DNA of 64,000 bases from VXPQ01 sp964608315 (lineage in GTDB: Bacteria > Bacteroidota > Rhodothermia > Rhodothermales > VXPQ01), in NCBI GenBank assembly GCA_964608315.1, contig CAZSNF010000010.1, forward strand, positions 58,675 to 122,674. Reading direction: 5' to 3'. This document shows, in pieces, positions 1-8,109 of this stretch. How positions within the stretch are numbered: the first letter of the stretch is position 1; each line of letters begins with the position of its first letter. The notes beneath the pieces are model-generated. The model was given only the letters and a program-made list of their open reading frames with translations, was not told the origin of the DNA and did no database searches. The position numbers and the translations under genes are program-made.

Positions 1-837
1 CCGGTCGTCCTCGCGCGTATATTCAACCCGTACGCCGAGACGCTCTTTAAGGTACGCGCCGAGTTTCAACGAGACGGACAGGGCAATGTCCTTTTCAAGA
101 ATACCGTGCGCGCGCGCGCCCGAATCCTTGCCGCCATGCCCCGCATCGATCACCACGGTGTCCAGAAGCCAATGGCCGCCGACCGGGGCCTCTTCCGTGG
201 GCGACAATTCTTCCTCGGACGCTCGCATCCGGCCGGTGGCGCCTCCTTCAATGCCGGGCAACAGCTCGGTGGCCGGCGTAGCCAGCAGCGATATTCCCCG
301 AACAGGGACCGGCCGAGGCTCCCGGAGCGCCTCCCATTGCCACGCATTCCGCTCGTCCGCATACGCAAGATTCACCAGTATATCGTCGGAATTCTCGTCC
401 CGATACGCCGAGGCCCGCATGGATTCCCCGGAAACGAGGGTAAACCGAAAAAACAAGTGCCCCGCCTCTTCTTCCCCCGCATACCGGATCACAGGCCCCG
501 CCACATCGTCCCGAACGTGATCAGAGGCCAGCCTCGTATTGAAAAGGACCACTTCCAGCCGCCCATCGGCAAGCAGGCGCGGCGCGCTGTAGGCCGCCAC
601 CGGACCGTCGGTATGAAATCGAACGACGTACCCCTTGCCGTCGGATCGTTCAGTCAGGGAAATGCGCTCCACGTGCGGAACGGCGTCTTCTGAAACGACA
701 GACGGCGCAGCGACAGCCCGAATGGGGCCCCAAAACGCTCCCGCCGCCAGAAGGACGAGCGCAACGGCGCAAAACCAAAACATTCCCCGCAAGGAAAATC
801 CGGCGCGCATGGAAAAGCCCGGACGCAAGTAATGCAT
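1..837 (-). CDS. N-acetylmuramoyl-L-alanine amidase (Amidase_3), C-terminus beyond window
   Basis: Reading leftwards from an ATG at 837 there is an open frame running off the window edge. The first ~40 residues are a basic stretch plus hydrophobic segment (FWFCAVALVLLAAGAF), a signal peptide or anchor. A beta-rich region of about 150 residues follows, in the place where AMIN-type domains sit in this family. The catalytic domain begins with VVIDAGHGGKDSGA, the zinc-binding HGG signature, and continues with EKDIALSVSLKLGAYL and YTREDD, as in AmiC/CwlB enzymes. These cut the amide bond between muramic acid and the stem peptide in the periplasm, in cell separation. In-frame ATGs at 810 and 783 are alternative starts. 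The C-terminal half, with the remaining zinc ligands and catalytic Glu, is not visible. Confidence 0.85.
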   Translation of the reverse strand, partial: MHYLRPGFSMRAGFSLRGMFWFCAVALVLLAAGAFWGPIRAVAAPSVVSEDAVPHVERISLTERSDGKGYVVRFHTDGPVAAYSAPRLLADGRLEVVLFNTRLASDHVRDDVAGPVIRYAGEEEAGHLFFRFTLVSGESMRASAYRDENSDDILVNLAYADERNAWQWEALREPRPVPVRGISLLATPATELLPGIEGGATGRMRASEEELSPTEEAPVGGHWLLDTVVIDAGHGGKDSGARAHGILEKDIALSVSLKLGAYLKERLGVRVEYTREDDR

Positions 838-1134
838 CGTATTAGGGAAACGGTCGATGGAATCGCTTCCTCTGCATTTTGCGCTGGCGAAAGGGCGGGC
901 GGCGGATGGGCAGATAAAAAATCGCAGCGCAATAACCCACACAAGCAATAAATATACGAATTTGTCTGGAAAAAATCAAGGATGCGCTGATTACAGGATA
1001 CCCTCCGCTTACACAGTTTACAGGGCGCCCTCCAGGGCGCAAATCGCAGAGGCTGCGAGGAGTCGGCGACCACCATGCCGGCGCCGGCGAAAAAGGCGGG
1101 ATGCAAGCGCGCCCGCATCCCGCCCAAAACCGCA
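838..1134. other. Intergenic stretch with remnants of repeat family A
   Basis: No convincing gene. Two short pieces resemble ends of repeat family A: AAGGATGCGCTGATTACAGG near 977 and CAGAGGCTGCGAGGAG near 1046. A 98-codon open frame on the minus strand has no recognisable domain and arginine/proline-rich composition typical of shadow frames. Confidence 0.4.
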
Positions 1135-2055
1135 TCACCAGTCCAGGGTATCGTTTCCGAGCAATTCTTGCAGGCGACGCTCCACAATCCGGTCCCGAAA
1201 ACGCTCGCGCTCGGAAACCGCCTCTTGCAACTCTTGCAGTTTCTCCTCAAGCTGCTCCATCTCGCGGCGGCGATTTTCCTGCTTGAGTTCGAATATCTCT
1301 GTCAGCCGTTCCCGCAACGCGTCGATGCTGTCCCGGCGCGCTTTCCCTTCTTCCATCGCGGCGAACTTGCGAGCCATGATCGACGCCTCGCGCTCCATGC
1401 GCTGCTCGCGCATCAACCGGTCGAAAAGGGCTTTGTCCATATCCTGGACGCCCTGGAAATAGCGCTGCATATGGATATCCGGGAATTCGCTCGCCGTGCG
1501 GGCCGCTTCCTCCGCATGCAGCGTCATCTCCTCCATCATTTGTTGCAATTCGCTGGTCCTTCCTTCGGCGAAGCGATGTTGCAAATCCTGCATGCGTTTG
1601 GCCTGTTCGAACAGAATTTCGGCCTTCTGCTCCAGAATGGCCTCGGGCGGCGGGCCGTCGATAAACAAAGTCATGGCGTTTTCTCCCATGCCCGCACAGC
1701 CCCCATCTCGCAGGAGGCAATCGAAACTGTCTGCGGGAGTTTTCAACCACAAACTGTCCCCTTCGAGAGCATACCGACGCCCATCTTGCAGTTGCAAGAC
1801 CACGTCCCTGTCTGAAGCGAACACAGTCAACCCGCCCGCAGCCCCTTCGGGGGGAAATCCTTCCGGAAGATCGCCGGGATCCAATTGTCGTCCGTCCAGG
1901 AACACCGCGCCGTTCCTGATTTCCAGGGAACGATGCCCCGGGGGCATACCCTGAAGCGAATGGGCGTCAGGCTGCTGCGCCGCCGTTCCGGCAGCAAGGA
2001 TCAGCATCGGGAGGACAAACACCCAGCCTTTGAAGTACCGGAAAAGAGAAGTCAT
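1135..2055 (-). CDS. Secreted coiled-coil protein, third gene of sigma/anti-sigma operon
   Basis: 306 residues. The N-terminus is a signal peptide (MTSLFRYFKGWVFVLPMLIL, then AAGTAAQQ with a likely cleavage after AQA-type residues). Residues ~45-115 are a beta-rich region; from ~135 to the end the protein is almost entirely charged helix with heptad-like Glu/Arg/Leu spacing, a long coiled coil. I do not recognise a named family. It lies downstream of, and in the same direction as, the anti-sigma-like and ECF sigma genes, with one copy of repeat family A (2076-2331) wedged between. A periplasmic partner or sensor for that sigma system is a reasonable inference, by analogy with coiled-coil periplasmic sensors encoded beside ECF regulators. 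The start has no alternative nearby ATG. Confidence 0.7.
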   Translation of the reverse strand: MTSLFRYFKGWVFVLPMLILAAGTAAQQPDAHSLQGMPPGHRSLEIRNGAVFLDGRQLDPGDLPEGFPPEGAAGGLTVFASDRDVVLQLQDGRRYALEGDSLWLKTPADSFDCLLRDGGCAGMGENAMTLFIDGPPPEAILEQKAEILFEQAKRMQDLQHRFAEGRTSELQQMMEEMTLHAEEAARTASEFPDIHMQRYFQGVQDMDKALFDRLMREQRMEREASIMARKFAAMEEGKARRDSIDALRERLTEIFELKQENRRREMEQLEEKLQELQEAVSERERFRDRIVERRLQELLGNDTLDW

Positions 2056-2075
2056 GGCTTTACGATATTTGTTAA

Positions 2076-2331
2076 GGATACTCTGATCAAATCTGCTTCG
2101 ATCAGCGCTTCGCGTTCGTGCGTACAGGACATCGTGATGGCGTCGTTGAAATCAGCGGTAAACGCTTCGGATTCGTGGCATAGCGGACGCGAAGCGCCCT
2201 TCGGGAGGCTGCGAGGAGCACGCTGGCTATGTCATTTCCTCATTATGTGGGACCTGCCACATTGCTTCGTCATTCCTTGCCAGCGCACTCCTCGCAAGCC
2301 TCTGAACTTTGCACATTTAATCAGAGTATCC
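2076..2331 (-). repeat. Repeat family A, intact copy (256 bp, R end at left)
   Basis: Terminal inverted repeats GGATACTCTGATCAAATC (left) and the complement of ATTTAATCAGAGTATCC (right). Flanks are TTAA on the left and TTAG on the right. The internal hairpin arms GCTTCGCGTTCG and GGACGCGAAGC are complementary apart from one G-T pair, and a second imperfect hairpin is built from GAGGCTGCGAGGAGCACGCTGGC and GCCAGCGCACTCCTCGCAAGCCTC. It sits between the anti-sigma-like gene and the secreted coiled-coil gene. Confidence 0.9.
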
Positions 2332-2391
2332 TTAGCAGGGTGCGTTACCTCCGATTTCCAGTAATGAACGGCGTGGTTCCGATGCGCATTG

Positions 2392-3246
2392 TCAACGGCG
2401 TTCCGAGGCGGGCGTCAACCCGGGATTCCCCGATCCGGCAGGGAGCATTTCGAGCGGCGCCGCGGGCGTTTCCCAGCCCCCGGCCACCCCATCGCCGATA
2501 TGCTGAATGCGCTGTTGCAGGTAAATGACGTCGCTCTGATCGTCCCAGGCCGGTATCTCCAGGACGAACCCCGGCTGGGCAAGCGCGTCGTCCTCACCCT
2601 GTTCGTCCCCGGCAACCGCCGATTGCAGCGGCGCGGCGGCGCCAGCGGACGACGCGCCCGCCAGAACCGCTGAAGCAGGAGGTTCCGGCGCCGTTTCCGA
2701 AGGCGGGGCGGCGGCGGGAGCGCGAAGATCAGGGGAAGAAGCCGCGGCGAGCCCTGCATCCCCGGGCTGCACGTCGACCCCGCGATCCGCAGCCTCTCCG
2801 GCCGGAAAAAGCGCTTCGGGAGAAGCGAGGGAAGGAGTCGTTTCCGTAGGCGCAGGCGCCGCGGGACGGACCGCCACCGATTCGGTATCGGTCGAAGCTG
2901 GAGCCAGCGCATCCGTCCGAAACAATCCGATGAGCGCGAACGCCGCCAGCATCGCGGCGATGGCCCCGACTGCAATACGCCTCGGCGCCCGCCACGCCAC
3001 TCGTTTGCGGGACAGGGCGGGCCGGTCCCGCCGGGCGCCGGAGAGCGTCGTATGTTGCGCCGCCGCTTGCAGTACAGCCGCTACGGCCTCCGGATCGGGC
3101 CGCGCAGACCGGATGGCCGAGCGCGCATCCAGCCAATCCTTCATTTCACGCAGGGAATCAGCCTCTTCCGCGCTCCCGGATTCGGCGTCCGGGGGCGGAC
3201 CCGAACCTTCGTACAGTTCGAGAAGCCAAGCGTCTTTCTTTTCCAT
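2392..3246 (-). CDS. Membrane-anchored anti-sigma-like protein
   Basis: 284 residues from an ATG at 3246, 14 bp after the sigma-factor stop, so the two genes are almost certainly co-transcribed. An acidic/helical cytoplasmic region (1-75) is followed by a basic patch and a single transmembrane segment (IAVGAIAAMLAAFALIGLF, ~91-109). A long Ala/Pro/Ser-rich linker (~112-220) and a short conserved-looking C-terminal segment containing PGFVLEIPAWDDQSD complete it. This is the topology of anti-sigma factors, but I see no zinc-finger HxxxCxxC motif, so assignment rests on position and topology. A longer in-frame upstream extension overlaps the sigma gene and is not credible as the start. Confidence 0.7.
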   Translation of the reverse strand: MEKKDAWLLELYEGSGPPPDAESGSAEEADSLREMKDWLDARSAIRSARPDPEAVAAVLQAAAQHTTLSGARRDRPALSRKRVAWRAPRRIAVGAIAAMLAAFALIGLFRTDALAPASTDTESVAVRPAAPAPTETTPSLASPEALFPAGEAADRGVDVQPGDAGLAAASSPDLRAPAAAPPSETAPEPPASAVLAGASSAGAAAPLQSAVAGDEQGEDDALAQPGFVLEIPAWDDQSDVIYLQQRIQHIGDGVAGGWETPAAPLEMLPAGSGNPGLTPASERR

Positions 3247-3260
3247 GCCGGTTCGTCGTA

Positions 3261-3866
3261 TCAAGTGGTTCGTATTCCTTCGGCCTCCTCGCCGAGCTCT
3301 GTCCGCATCATTTTTTGCAGGTTGAGAAGCGCGTAACGCATTCGCCCCAGAGCCGTATTGATGGATACGTTCGTAAGCTCTGCAATCTCGCGGAACGTCA
3401 TGCCGACTTCGTGGCGAAGCAGCAATACCTCGCGCTGTTCGCCCGATAGCCGCTCGACGCATTGCTCCATAAGGTCAATGCGCCGACGCATATCCACCTG
3501 CTCGTCAACCGCCGGCAAGGCGTCCGGCAACCGATCCCAGAAAGAATCCCCCTCGGCGTCCTTCATTTCGACGTCGGTCCATTTTTTCCGCTCGCGCATA
3601 TGGTCGAAGACTGCATTGCGGGCAATGCGCATGACCCAGGCCAGCCATTTCCCCTGCGCTTCATATGATCCGCGTTGCTTCTTCATGGCGCGAATGGCGC
3701 GAAAAAAGGTTTCCTGAAACAGGTCGTTCGCTACGTCCCGATCCCGCACCATACCCATCACATACCCGAATATGCGTTCCTGATGGCGCTCGACCAGTTG
3801 GCGAAACGCCTGCTGATCGTCTTGTTCAATGTATGCGACCGCAAGGGCCTCATCCGTACGATGCAT
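3261..3866 (-). CDS. ECF-type RNA polymerase sigma factor
   Basis: 201 residues from the ATG at 3866 (MHRTDEALAVAYIEQDDQQA). Region 2 is clear: FRQLVERHQERIFGYVMGMV, then DVANDLFQETFFRAIRA and a WLAWVMRIARNAVFDHMRE segment. Region 4 carries LSGEQREVLLLRHEVGMTFR followed by EIAELTNVSINTALGRMRYA, a helix-turn-helix. This is the standard size and domain order of ECF (sigma-70 group 4) factors, which direct RNA polymerase to stress or envelope regulons. It heads an operon with the membrane anti-sigma-like gene and the secreted coiled-coil gene. Upstream in-frame codons run into a degenerate copy of repeat A and are excluded. Confidence 0.93.
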   Translation of the reverse strand: MHRTDEALAVAYIEQDDQQAFRQLVERHQERIFGYVMGMVRDRDVANDLFQETFFRAIRAMKKQRGSYEAQGKWLAWVMRIARNAVFDHMRERKKWTDVEMKDAEGDSFWDRLPDALPAVDEQVDMRRRIDLMEQCVERLSGEQREVLLLRHEVGMTFREIAELTNVSINTALGRMRYALLNLQKMMRTELGEEAEGIRTT

Positions 3867-3932
3867 TCGGAATGACGGATCGGACCGGATACAGAAAAAA
3901 CGTCCTGCGCCCCGCTCCCGATCCTGCTCACA

Positions 3933-4096
3933 GGATACGCTGATTAAGTCCGCAAAGCTCATGGGCTGCGAGGGGCGCGTCACGTACGCAACGTACCGAA
4001 TCTACGGTGTTTTTTGCTGATTTCAACAATGCAGGCATGGCGTTCCGTACGTGCGAAAGCGATGCGTCGGGCGAAGCGGTTTTGATCAGGGTATCC
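3933..4096 (+). repeat. Repeat family A, degenerate 164 bp copy
   Basis: Starts GGATACGCTGATTAAGTCCG and ends TTTTGATCAGGGTATCC, with the L-end core (CAAAGCTCATGGGCTGCGAG) still recognisable. The middle is replaced or diverged; it includes an ACGTACG...CGTACGT inverted pair in place of the usual hairpin arms. It fills most of the divergent region between the sigma-factor gene and mlaE. Confidence 0.65.
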
Positions 4097-4141
4097 TATT
4101 AGGGCCTGTTCCGTTGCAAGAACGAAGCAGGGCGCGAATTA

Positions 4142-4363
4142 TTGTTTTACCGAAAACGCGATACCGGGCGCCGCGGGGAAAGATCGTTCAAGAAACCATT
4201 CGGGCGTCTTTTCATACAAGCCTCCGATATTCTGATTGTCGAAGGCAGCGTCCGGAGCGCTTTCCCGGTCGAAAACGCCACGCGCCATGCCGTGCGCAGC
4301 GGCGTTATGATCCTCCGCATTTCCGGCCTCGTTTTTCCGTTCGATTCCCGCCGCGCGCGATGA
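4142..4363 (+). other. Uncertain 73-codon frame ending at the mlaE start
   Basis: An open frame whose TGA (4361-4363) overlaps the mlaE ATG as ATGA. The last ~50 codons (LFIQASDILIVEGSVRSAFP onward) have codon use like the surrounding real genes, but I recognise no domain. It may be a fragment of a degraded gene or an accident of a GC-rich strand. The alternative view, a longer mlaE with an N-terminal extension in another frame, is less likely because the extension is Arg/Pro-rich. Confidence 0.2.
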
Positions 4364-5121
4364 CGTATTCGCTTACCTGGCTCCTGCGCCCTTTTACGAT
4401 CCTGGGCAAATACTCGCTGCTGATTGCCCATGCGTTCGTTTCGCCGGACGATTTCCGCACGTATCGGAAGAATACCATCAGCCAGATGATCCGGATCGGC
4501 GTGGAATCGCTCCCGATCGTTGCGCTGGCCGCCGCCTTTTCCGGCGCCGTGACCACGGTGCAAGTATCCTACCAGCTGGTTTCCGTCTTTCTGCCCGCCA
4601 CCGTAATCGGATCGGTCGTGGCCCCCTCCATCATTCTGGAGCTCGGCCCGGTCGTCACGGGATTTATTCTGGCGGGACGCGTCGGGGCGCGCATCGCCGC
4701 CGAACTGGGAACCATGCGCGTAACGGAACAGATCGACGCCCTCGAAACGATGGGCCTCAACTCGATAAGTTACCTGATCGCCCCCCGGATACTGGCGGGC
4801 GTCATCATGTTTCCCATGCTCTACGTGGCGGCCTGCGCCATCGGAATCGGAGGAGGCATTGTCGTAGCCAACCTTGGAGGCTACCTGACCACGCAGGAAT
4901 TCGTGCAAGGCGCACGGAATTTCTTTCGTCCGTTCGATCCGTACTTCGGCCTGAGCAAGGCATTCGTTTTCGGATTCATCATCACTTCGATATCCTGTTA
5001 CATGGGATATTTTACGGCCGGCGGCGCCGAGGGCGTGGGAAAAAGCACGACGCAAGCCGCCGTAATGAGTTGCGTGTTCATTCTTATAGCCGACCTGGTC
5101 CTCGCTGTCGCGCTTCTGTAA
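4360..5121 (+). CDS. mlaE: MlaE-type ABC transporter permease
   Basis: 253 residues from the ATG at 4360. Multiple membrane segments are visible, and the family core is present: the segment ending in ELGPVVTGFILAGRVGARIA, then AELGTMRVTEQIDALETMGL, both hallmark sequences of MlaE/DUF140 permeases. MlaE is the inner-membrane subunit of the Mla/Mce-type phospholipid transporter that keeps the outer membrane asymmetric. The ATPase gene starts 13 bp after its stop and the MCE-domain gene follows, so E-F-D form one operon. The open frame extends upstream, but that extension is Arg-rich and non-hydrophobic; the chosen start gives the usual family length. Confidence 0.92.
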   Translation: MTYSLTWLLRPFTILGKYSLLIAHAFVSPDDFRTYRKNTISQMIRIGVESLPIVALAAAFSGAVTTVQVSYQLVSVFLPATVIGSVVAPSIILELGPVVTGFILAGRVGARIAAELGTMRVTEQIDALETMGLNSISYLIAPRILAGVIMFPMLYVAACAIGIGGGIVVANLGGYLTTQEFVQGARNFFRPFDPYFGLSKAFVFGFIITSISCYMGYFTAGGAEGVGKSTTQAAVMSCVFILIADLVLAVALL

Positions 5122-5134
5122 AGGACTATCCCGC

Positions 5135-5908
5135 ATGATCCGGCTCGAACATATCAGCAAACAGTTTAACAATACGACCGTGCTTCGCGACGTCTCTCTG
5201 GATATTCCCGAGGGGGAAACGCTGGCGATCATCGGACGGTCGGGGTCCGGCAAAAGCGTGCTTATGAAACATGCGGTCGGCCTGCTCACGCCCGACGAAG
5301 GGCGCGTGTTCGTGGACGACGCCAACATCAACGAGGTGCCCTACAAGGAACTGCGCCGGATACGACGCAAGTTCGGGGTCCTGTTTCAGGGCGGAGCGCT
5401 GTTCGATTCGATGTCGTCCTTCGAGAACATCGCCTTCCCGCTGCGCACCTTCACGGGGCATTCCGGCAAAGCCATCCAGGGCCGGGTCGAAGAATGCCTG
5501 GAAATGGTGCAGTTGCGCAACATCGGGACAAAAATGCCGTCCGAACTGTCCGGAGGCATGCGGAAGCGCGTCGCGCTGGCCCGCGCCATTGCATTGCAAC
5601 CCAAGTACATCATATACGACGAGCCGACCAGCGGCCTGGACCCGGCCACGTCCAGCCATATCAACGAACTCATCCTGTCGCTCAACGAGCAGTTGCGCGT
5701 AACCAGCATCGTGATCACGCACGACATGCATTCGGTGCTCGCCATTGCAGACCGGATCGCCTTTATCCATCAAACCCGCATCGCCTGGACAGGAACCGTA
5801 GGCGACCTCCACCGAACCGACCACGAATCTCTGCTTGATTTCGTCCGGGCCAGCGAATACGTGATTGGAGAACCGGCCGCCACGCCGGAAGTATCCCTGC
5901 ATCCCTAA
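5135..5908 (+). CDS. mlaF: MlaF-type ABC transporter ATPase
   Basis: 257 residues. Walker A is GRSGSGKS (34-41), Q-loop FQGGALFDSMSSFENI (~84-99), ABC signature LSGGM (138-142), Walker B YIIYDEP (158-164) with the D-loop TSGLDP, and the switch histidine in THDMH. The LSGGM signature rather than LSGGQ is typical of the Mla/Ttg2A ATPases. It powers the MlaE permease for phospholipid movement between the membranes. It lies between mlaE (13 bp upstream) and the MCE-domain gene (22 bp downstream). Confidence 0.95.
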   Translation: MIRLEHISKQFNNTTVLRDVSLDIPEGETLAIIGRSGSGKSVLMKHAVGLLTPDEGRVFVDDANINEVPYKELRRIRRKFGVLFQGGALFDSMSSFENIAFPLRTFTGHSGKAIQGRVEECLEMVQLRNIGTKMPSELSGGMRKRVALARAIALQPKYIIYDEPTSGLDPATSSHINELILSLNEQLRVTSIVITHDMHSVLAIADRIAFIHQTRIAWTGTVGDLHRTDHESLLDFVRASEYVIGEPAATPEVSLHP

Positions 5909-5930
5909 GGACTAACGACTATCCATTCCA

Positions 5931-6860
5931 GTGAAGCATTCCAAAGAACTGATCGTTGGCCTGAGCCTCGCCGCGGCGGCGGTTATTTTCGTACTGGGCA
6001 TCCGTTTTCTGCAAGACGTGCCGCTCTTCCGAAGCACATATGCTCTTTACACCCATTTTGAATCGGCCGGAGGGCTTTCAGGAAGCAGCCCCGTACGCAT
6101 CAATGGAGTCGACGTAGGCACGGTGGAAAATGTCCGGCTGGACACGGACAATCGGGTGCGCGTCCGGTTGCATCTCGACGACAATGTGCATATCCCGGAA
6201 GGCTCCCGCGCCGAAATCGGCGGCATCTCCGCGCTCGGCAGCAATTATGTGGTTATTTTTCCCGGCCCTGCGGGCAATCCGTCGATAGCCGACGAAGGAT
6301 ATATTGAAGGCCGCAGTACGCCGGACGCCCTCGAAGCCGTAACCGAACGCAGCGTCCGCCTCACCGAAAACGTAGAGGAAGCGCTGGCGAACGCCAACGT
6401 CCTGCTCGAAGATACGGGCAGCCTGATCGGGGAAACCGGCGCAGACATCCGCCCGACGCTCCGGGCCTTGCGCGAAGTAACAGACGCGCTGGCCCAGACG
6501 CTGCGCGAGGAACAGGCGTCCGTGCAACAGATCATTCGCAACGTCGAAACCTTTTCGGAGGACCTTGCCGGCATATCCGGCGGCAGCGCGGACACCCTGG
6601 CGCAGACGCTACGCCGCCTCGACCAGATAACGACGCATATCGAAGGCTCCCTCGGAACGCTGGAAGGCGCCACGCGCAACCTGGACGAGATTCTGCAAAA
6701 GATCAACCACGGCGACGGCACCATAGCCCGGATGCTGAACGATCCGACCCTGTACATACGCATGGGGTCTACGCTCGAGACCCTTGAATCCCTTATGCAG
6801 GACTTGCAGGAAAATCCGCGCAAATACCTGCGGCACATGGATATTGTAGATGTTTTCTAG
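5931..6860 (+). CDS. mlaD: MlaD/MCE-domain lipid-binding protein
   Basis: 309 residues from a GTG at 5931. A single N-terminal membrane anchor (LIVGLSLAAAAVIFVLGI) precedes the MCE domain (~35-130), with the conserved GGLSGSSPVRINGVDVGTVE and the EIGGISALGSNYVVIFPGPA segment. The C-terminal half is a long helical region (~140-300) predicted to form the needle or coiled part seen in larger MCE proteins. It is the periplasmic substrate-binding subunit that works with the preceding permease and ATPase. No MlaB or MlaC gene follows, as is common outside proteobacteria. Confidence 0.93.
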   Translation: MKHSKELIVGLSLAAAAVIFVLGIRFLQDVPLFRSTYALYTHFESAGGLSGSSPVRINGVDVGTVENVRLDTDNRVRVRLHLDDNVHIPEGSRAEIGGISALGSNYVVIFPGPAGNPSIADEGYIEGRSTPDALEAVTERSVRLTENVEEALANANVLLEDTGSLIGETGADIRPTLRALREVTDALAQTLREEQASVQQIIRNVETFSEDLAGISGGSADTLAQTLRRLDQITTHIEGSLGTLEGATRNLDEILQKINHGDGTIARMLNDPTLYIRMGSTLETLESLMQDLQENPRKYLRHMDIVDVF

Positions 6861-6862
6861 GG

Positions 6863-6895
6863 TCTGTTAACACTATGCAGCGGCGCTCTGCCCGC
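6863..6895 (-). repeat. End fragment of repeat family B
   Basis: GTCTGTTAACACTATGCAGC followed by GGCGCTCTGC matches the reverse complement of the right end of the intact family B copy at 11613-11808. It lies immediately after the mlaD stop. Confidence 0.6.
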
Positions 6896-6954
6896 ATCCA
6901 CCGGCTTGCGCGCCAGCGAAAGCGGCGGCGCATCGCCACTGTCAGGATACGCTG

Positions 6955-8109
6955 ATGCTGATCGATTATATCCGGCGACACCTCCCGCCCCTCCCTGCGC
7001 CCCGGCGAACGAAAATCGAACTGCCCCGCGCAAGGCAGGACCGCCTGTTGTCTCTTGTCCTGCTGCTCCTGCGCAGCGTACCGCCGATCCTCGTCGTCAT
7101 GTTCGTTTTCAGTTTCTGGTGGGACGTACCCATCGGCGACCGTACGTACTTCGGCATAACGTACCGCTTCGAAAATCTGCTCCGCATCATTGCCGTAAGC
7201 GGATTGATCGGATACCTTACGAACTGGCTGGCCATTACCATGCTGTTCCACCCCCGACAGCGGCGCCCCTTGCTGGGACAGGGCCTGATCCCCGCGCAAC
7301 GGGAGCGCGTGATACTCCGCCTGGCGCAAACCGTCTCCGACGAACTCATCAACGAAGACATCATCAAGGAAAAAATCGAGAAATCGGGACTCCTCCAGAA
7401 ATACCGGGAAATGGCCTTCGCCGCAACGCGCAACCTCGTCGAGGACCCCGAATTTCGGAACGAACTGAAAACGTTCCTGGCCCGTTACGTCAGCGAGGCG
7501 CTTTCCTCCCCCGAAGTACGCGCCCAGGTCGTTACGTTCATGGAAGACAAGATACACCTCCTTGCGGGACGCGGCGTGGCGGGCTTTGCGCTGCGCGGCT
7601 GGCGTTTCTGGAACGAAGAAGATTTCCGCCGTCGGCTGGACGAAGCAGTTCAGGAAATTCCCGCCTCCATGGATGCGATCCTGGACGAACTGGACAGCGC
7701 ACTGGACCAACTCCCCGAGAAGATAGAAGCCCGCGCCGACGACATCGAAAACTGGTCCGCGCGCATCGTACTCGGCTTCATCGAACGACTCGACATTTAC
7801 GGCATCGTCGTGTCGAACATGCAAAAGTACAGCGAAGACAAACTGGAAGCCGTCATCCGAAACGCTTCCAGCGAGCAACTCCGCTACATCAAATATCTCG
7901 GAGGCGTCCTCGGCACCTTCGGCGGCCTGGTCATCTGGGAACCGTTCACGAGCCTGGTCTTGTTCGTGACCGGGGGGGGAACCATATACGCCCTCGACAG
8001 CCTGCTAATGATGCGATCCCGGGCGCGTCGGCGCGCAAGCAGCGCCCTCGACGACAGCGCCGCGAGCCCGGCGGAGCGAGACGGGGCGGGCGACAACCTT
8101 CCTGCGTGA
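6955..8109 (+). CDS. DUF445 family membrane protein
   Basis: 384 residues. A hydrophobic N-terminal segment (RLLSLVLLLLRSVPPILVVM) and a second membrane segment carrying the family signature IGYLTNWLAITMLFHPR (G-T/A-N-W/L-A-I-x-M-L-F-x-P) precede a long helical middle with paired ELINEDIIKEKIE-type repeats. A last membrane segment lies near residue 330 (LGTFGGLVIWEPFTSLVLFV). This is the organisation of YheB/YjiN-type DUF445 proteins, whose biochemical role is unknown. Its last ~105 bp overlap the convergent dus gene; the shared tail is low-complexity Arg/Ala-rich in this frame and probably reflects loss of an earlier stop in one of the genes. Confidence 0.85.
   Translation: MLIDYIRRHLPPLPAPRRTKIELPRARQDRLLSLVLLLLRSVPPILVVMFVFSFWWDVPIGDRTYFGITYRFENLLRIIAVSGLIGYLTNWLAITMLFHPRQRRPLLGQGLIPAQRERVILRLAQTVSDELINEDIIKEKIEKSGLLQKYREMAFAATRNLVEDPEFRNELKTFLARYVSEALSSPEVRAQVVTFMEDKIHLLAGRGVAGFALRGWRFWNEEDFRRRLDEAVQEIPASMDAILDELDSALDQLPEKIEARADDIENWSARIVLGFIERLDIYGIVVSNMQKYSEDKLEAVIRNASSEQLRYIKYLGGVLGTFGGLVIWEPFTSLVLFVTGGGTIYALDSLLMMRSRARRRASSALDDSAASPAERDGAGDNLPA

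Noticed and set aside
106..693. Long rightward frames across the amidase region
   Set aside because: They are antisense to a clear amidase with signal peptide and HGG motif and are Arg/Pro-rich without domains.
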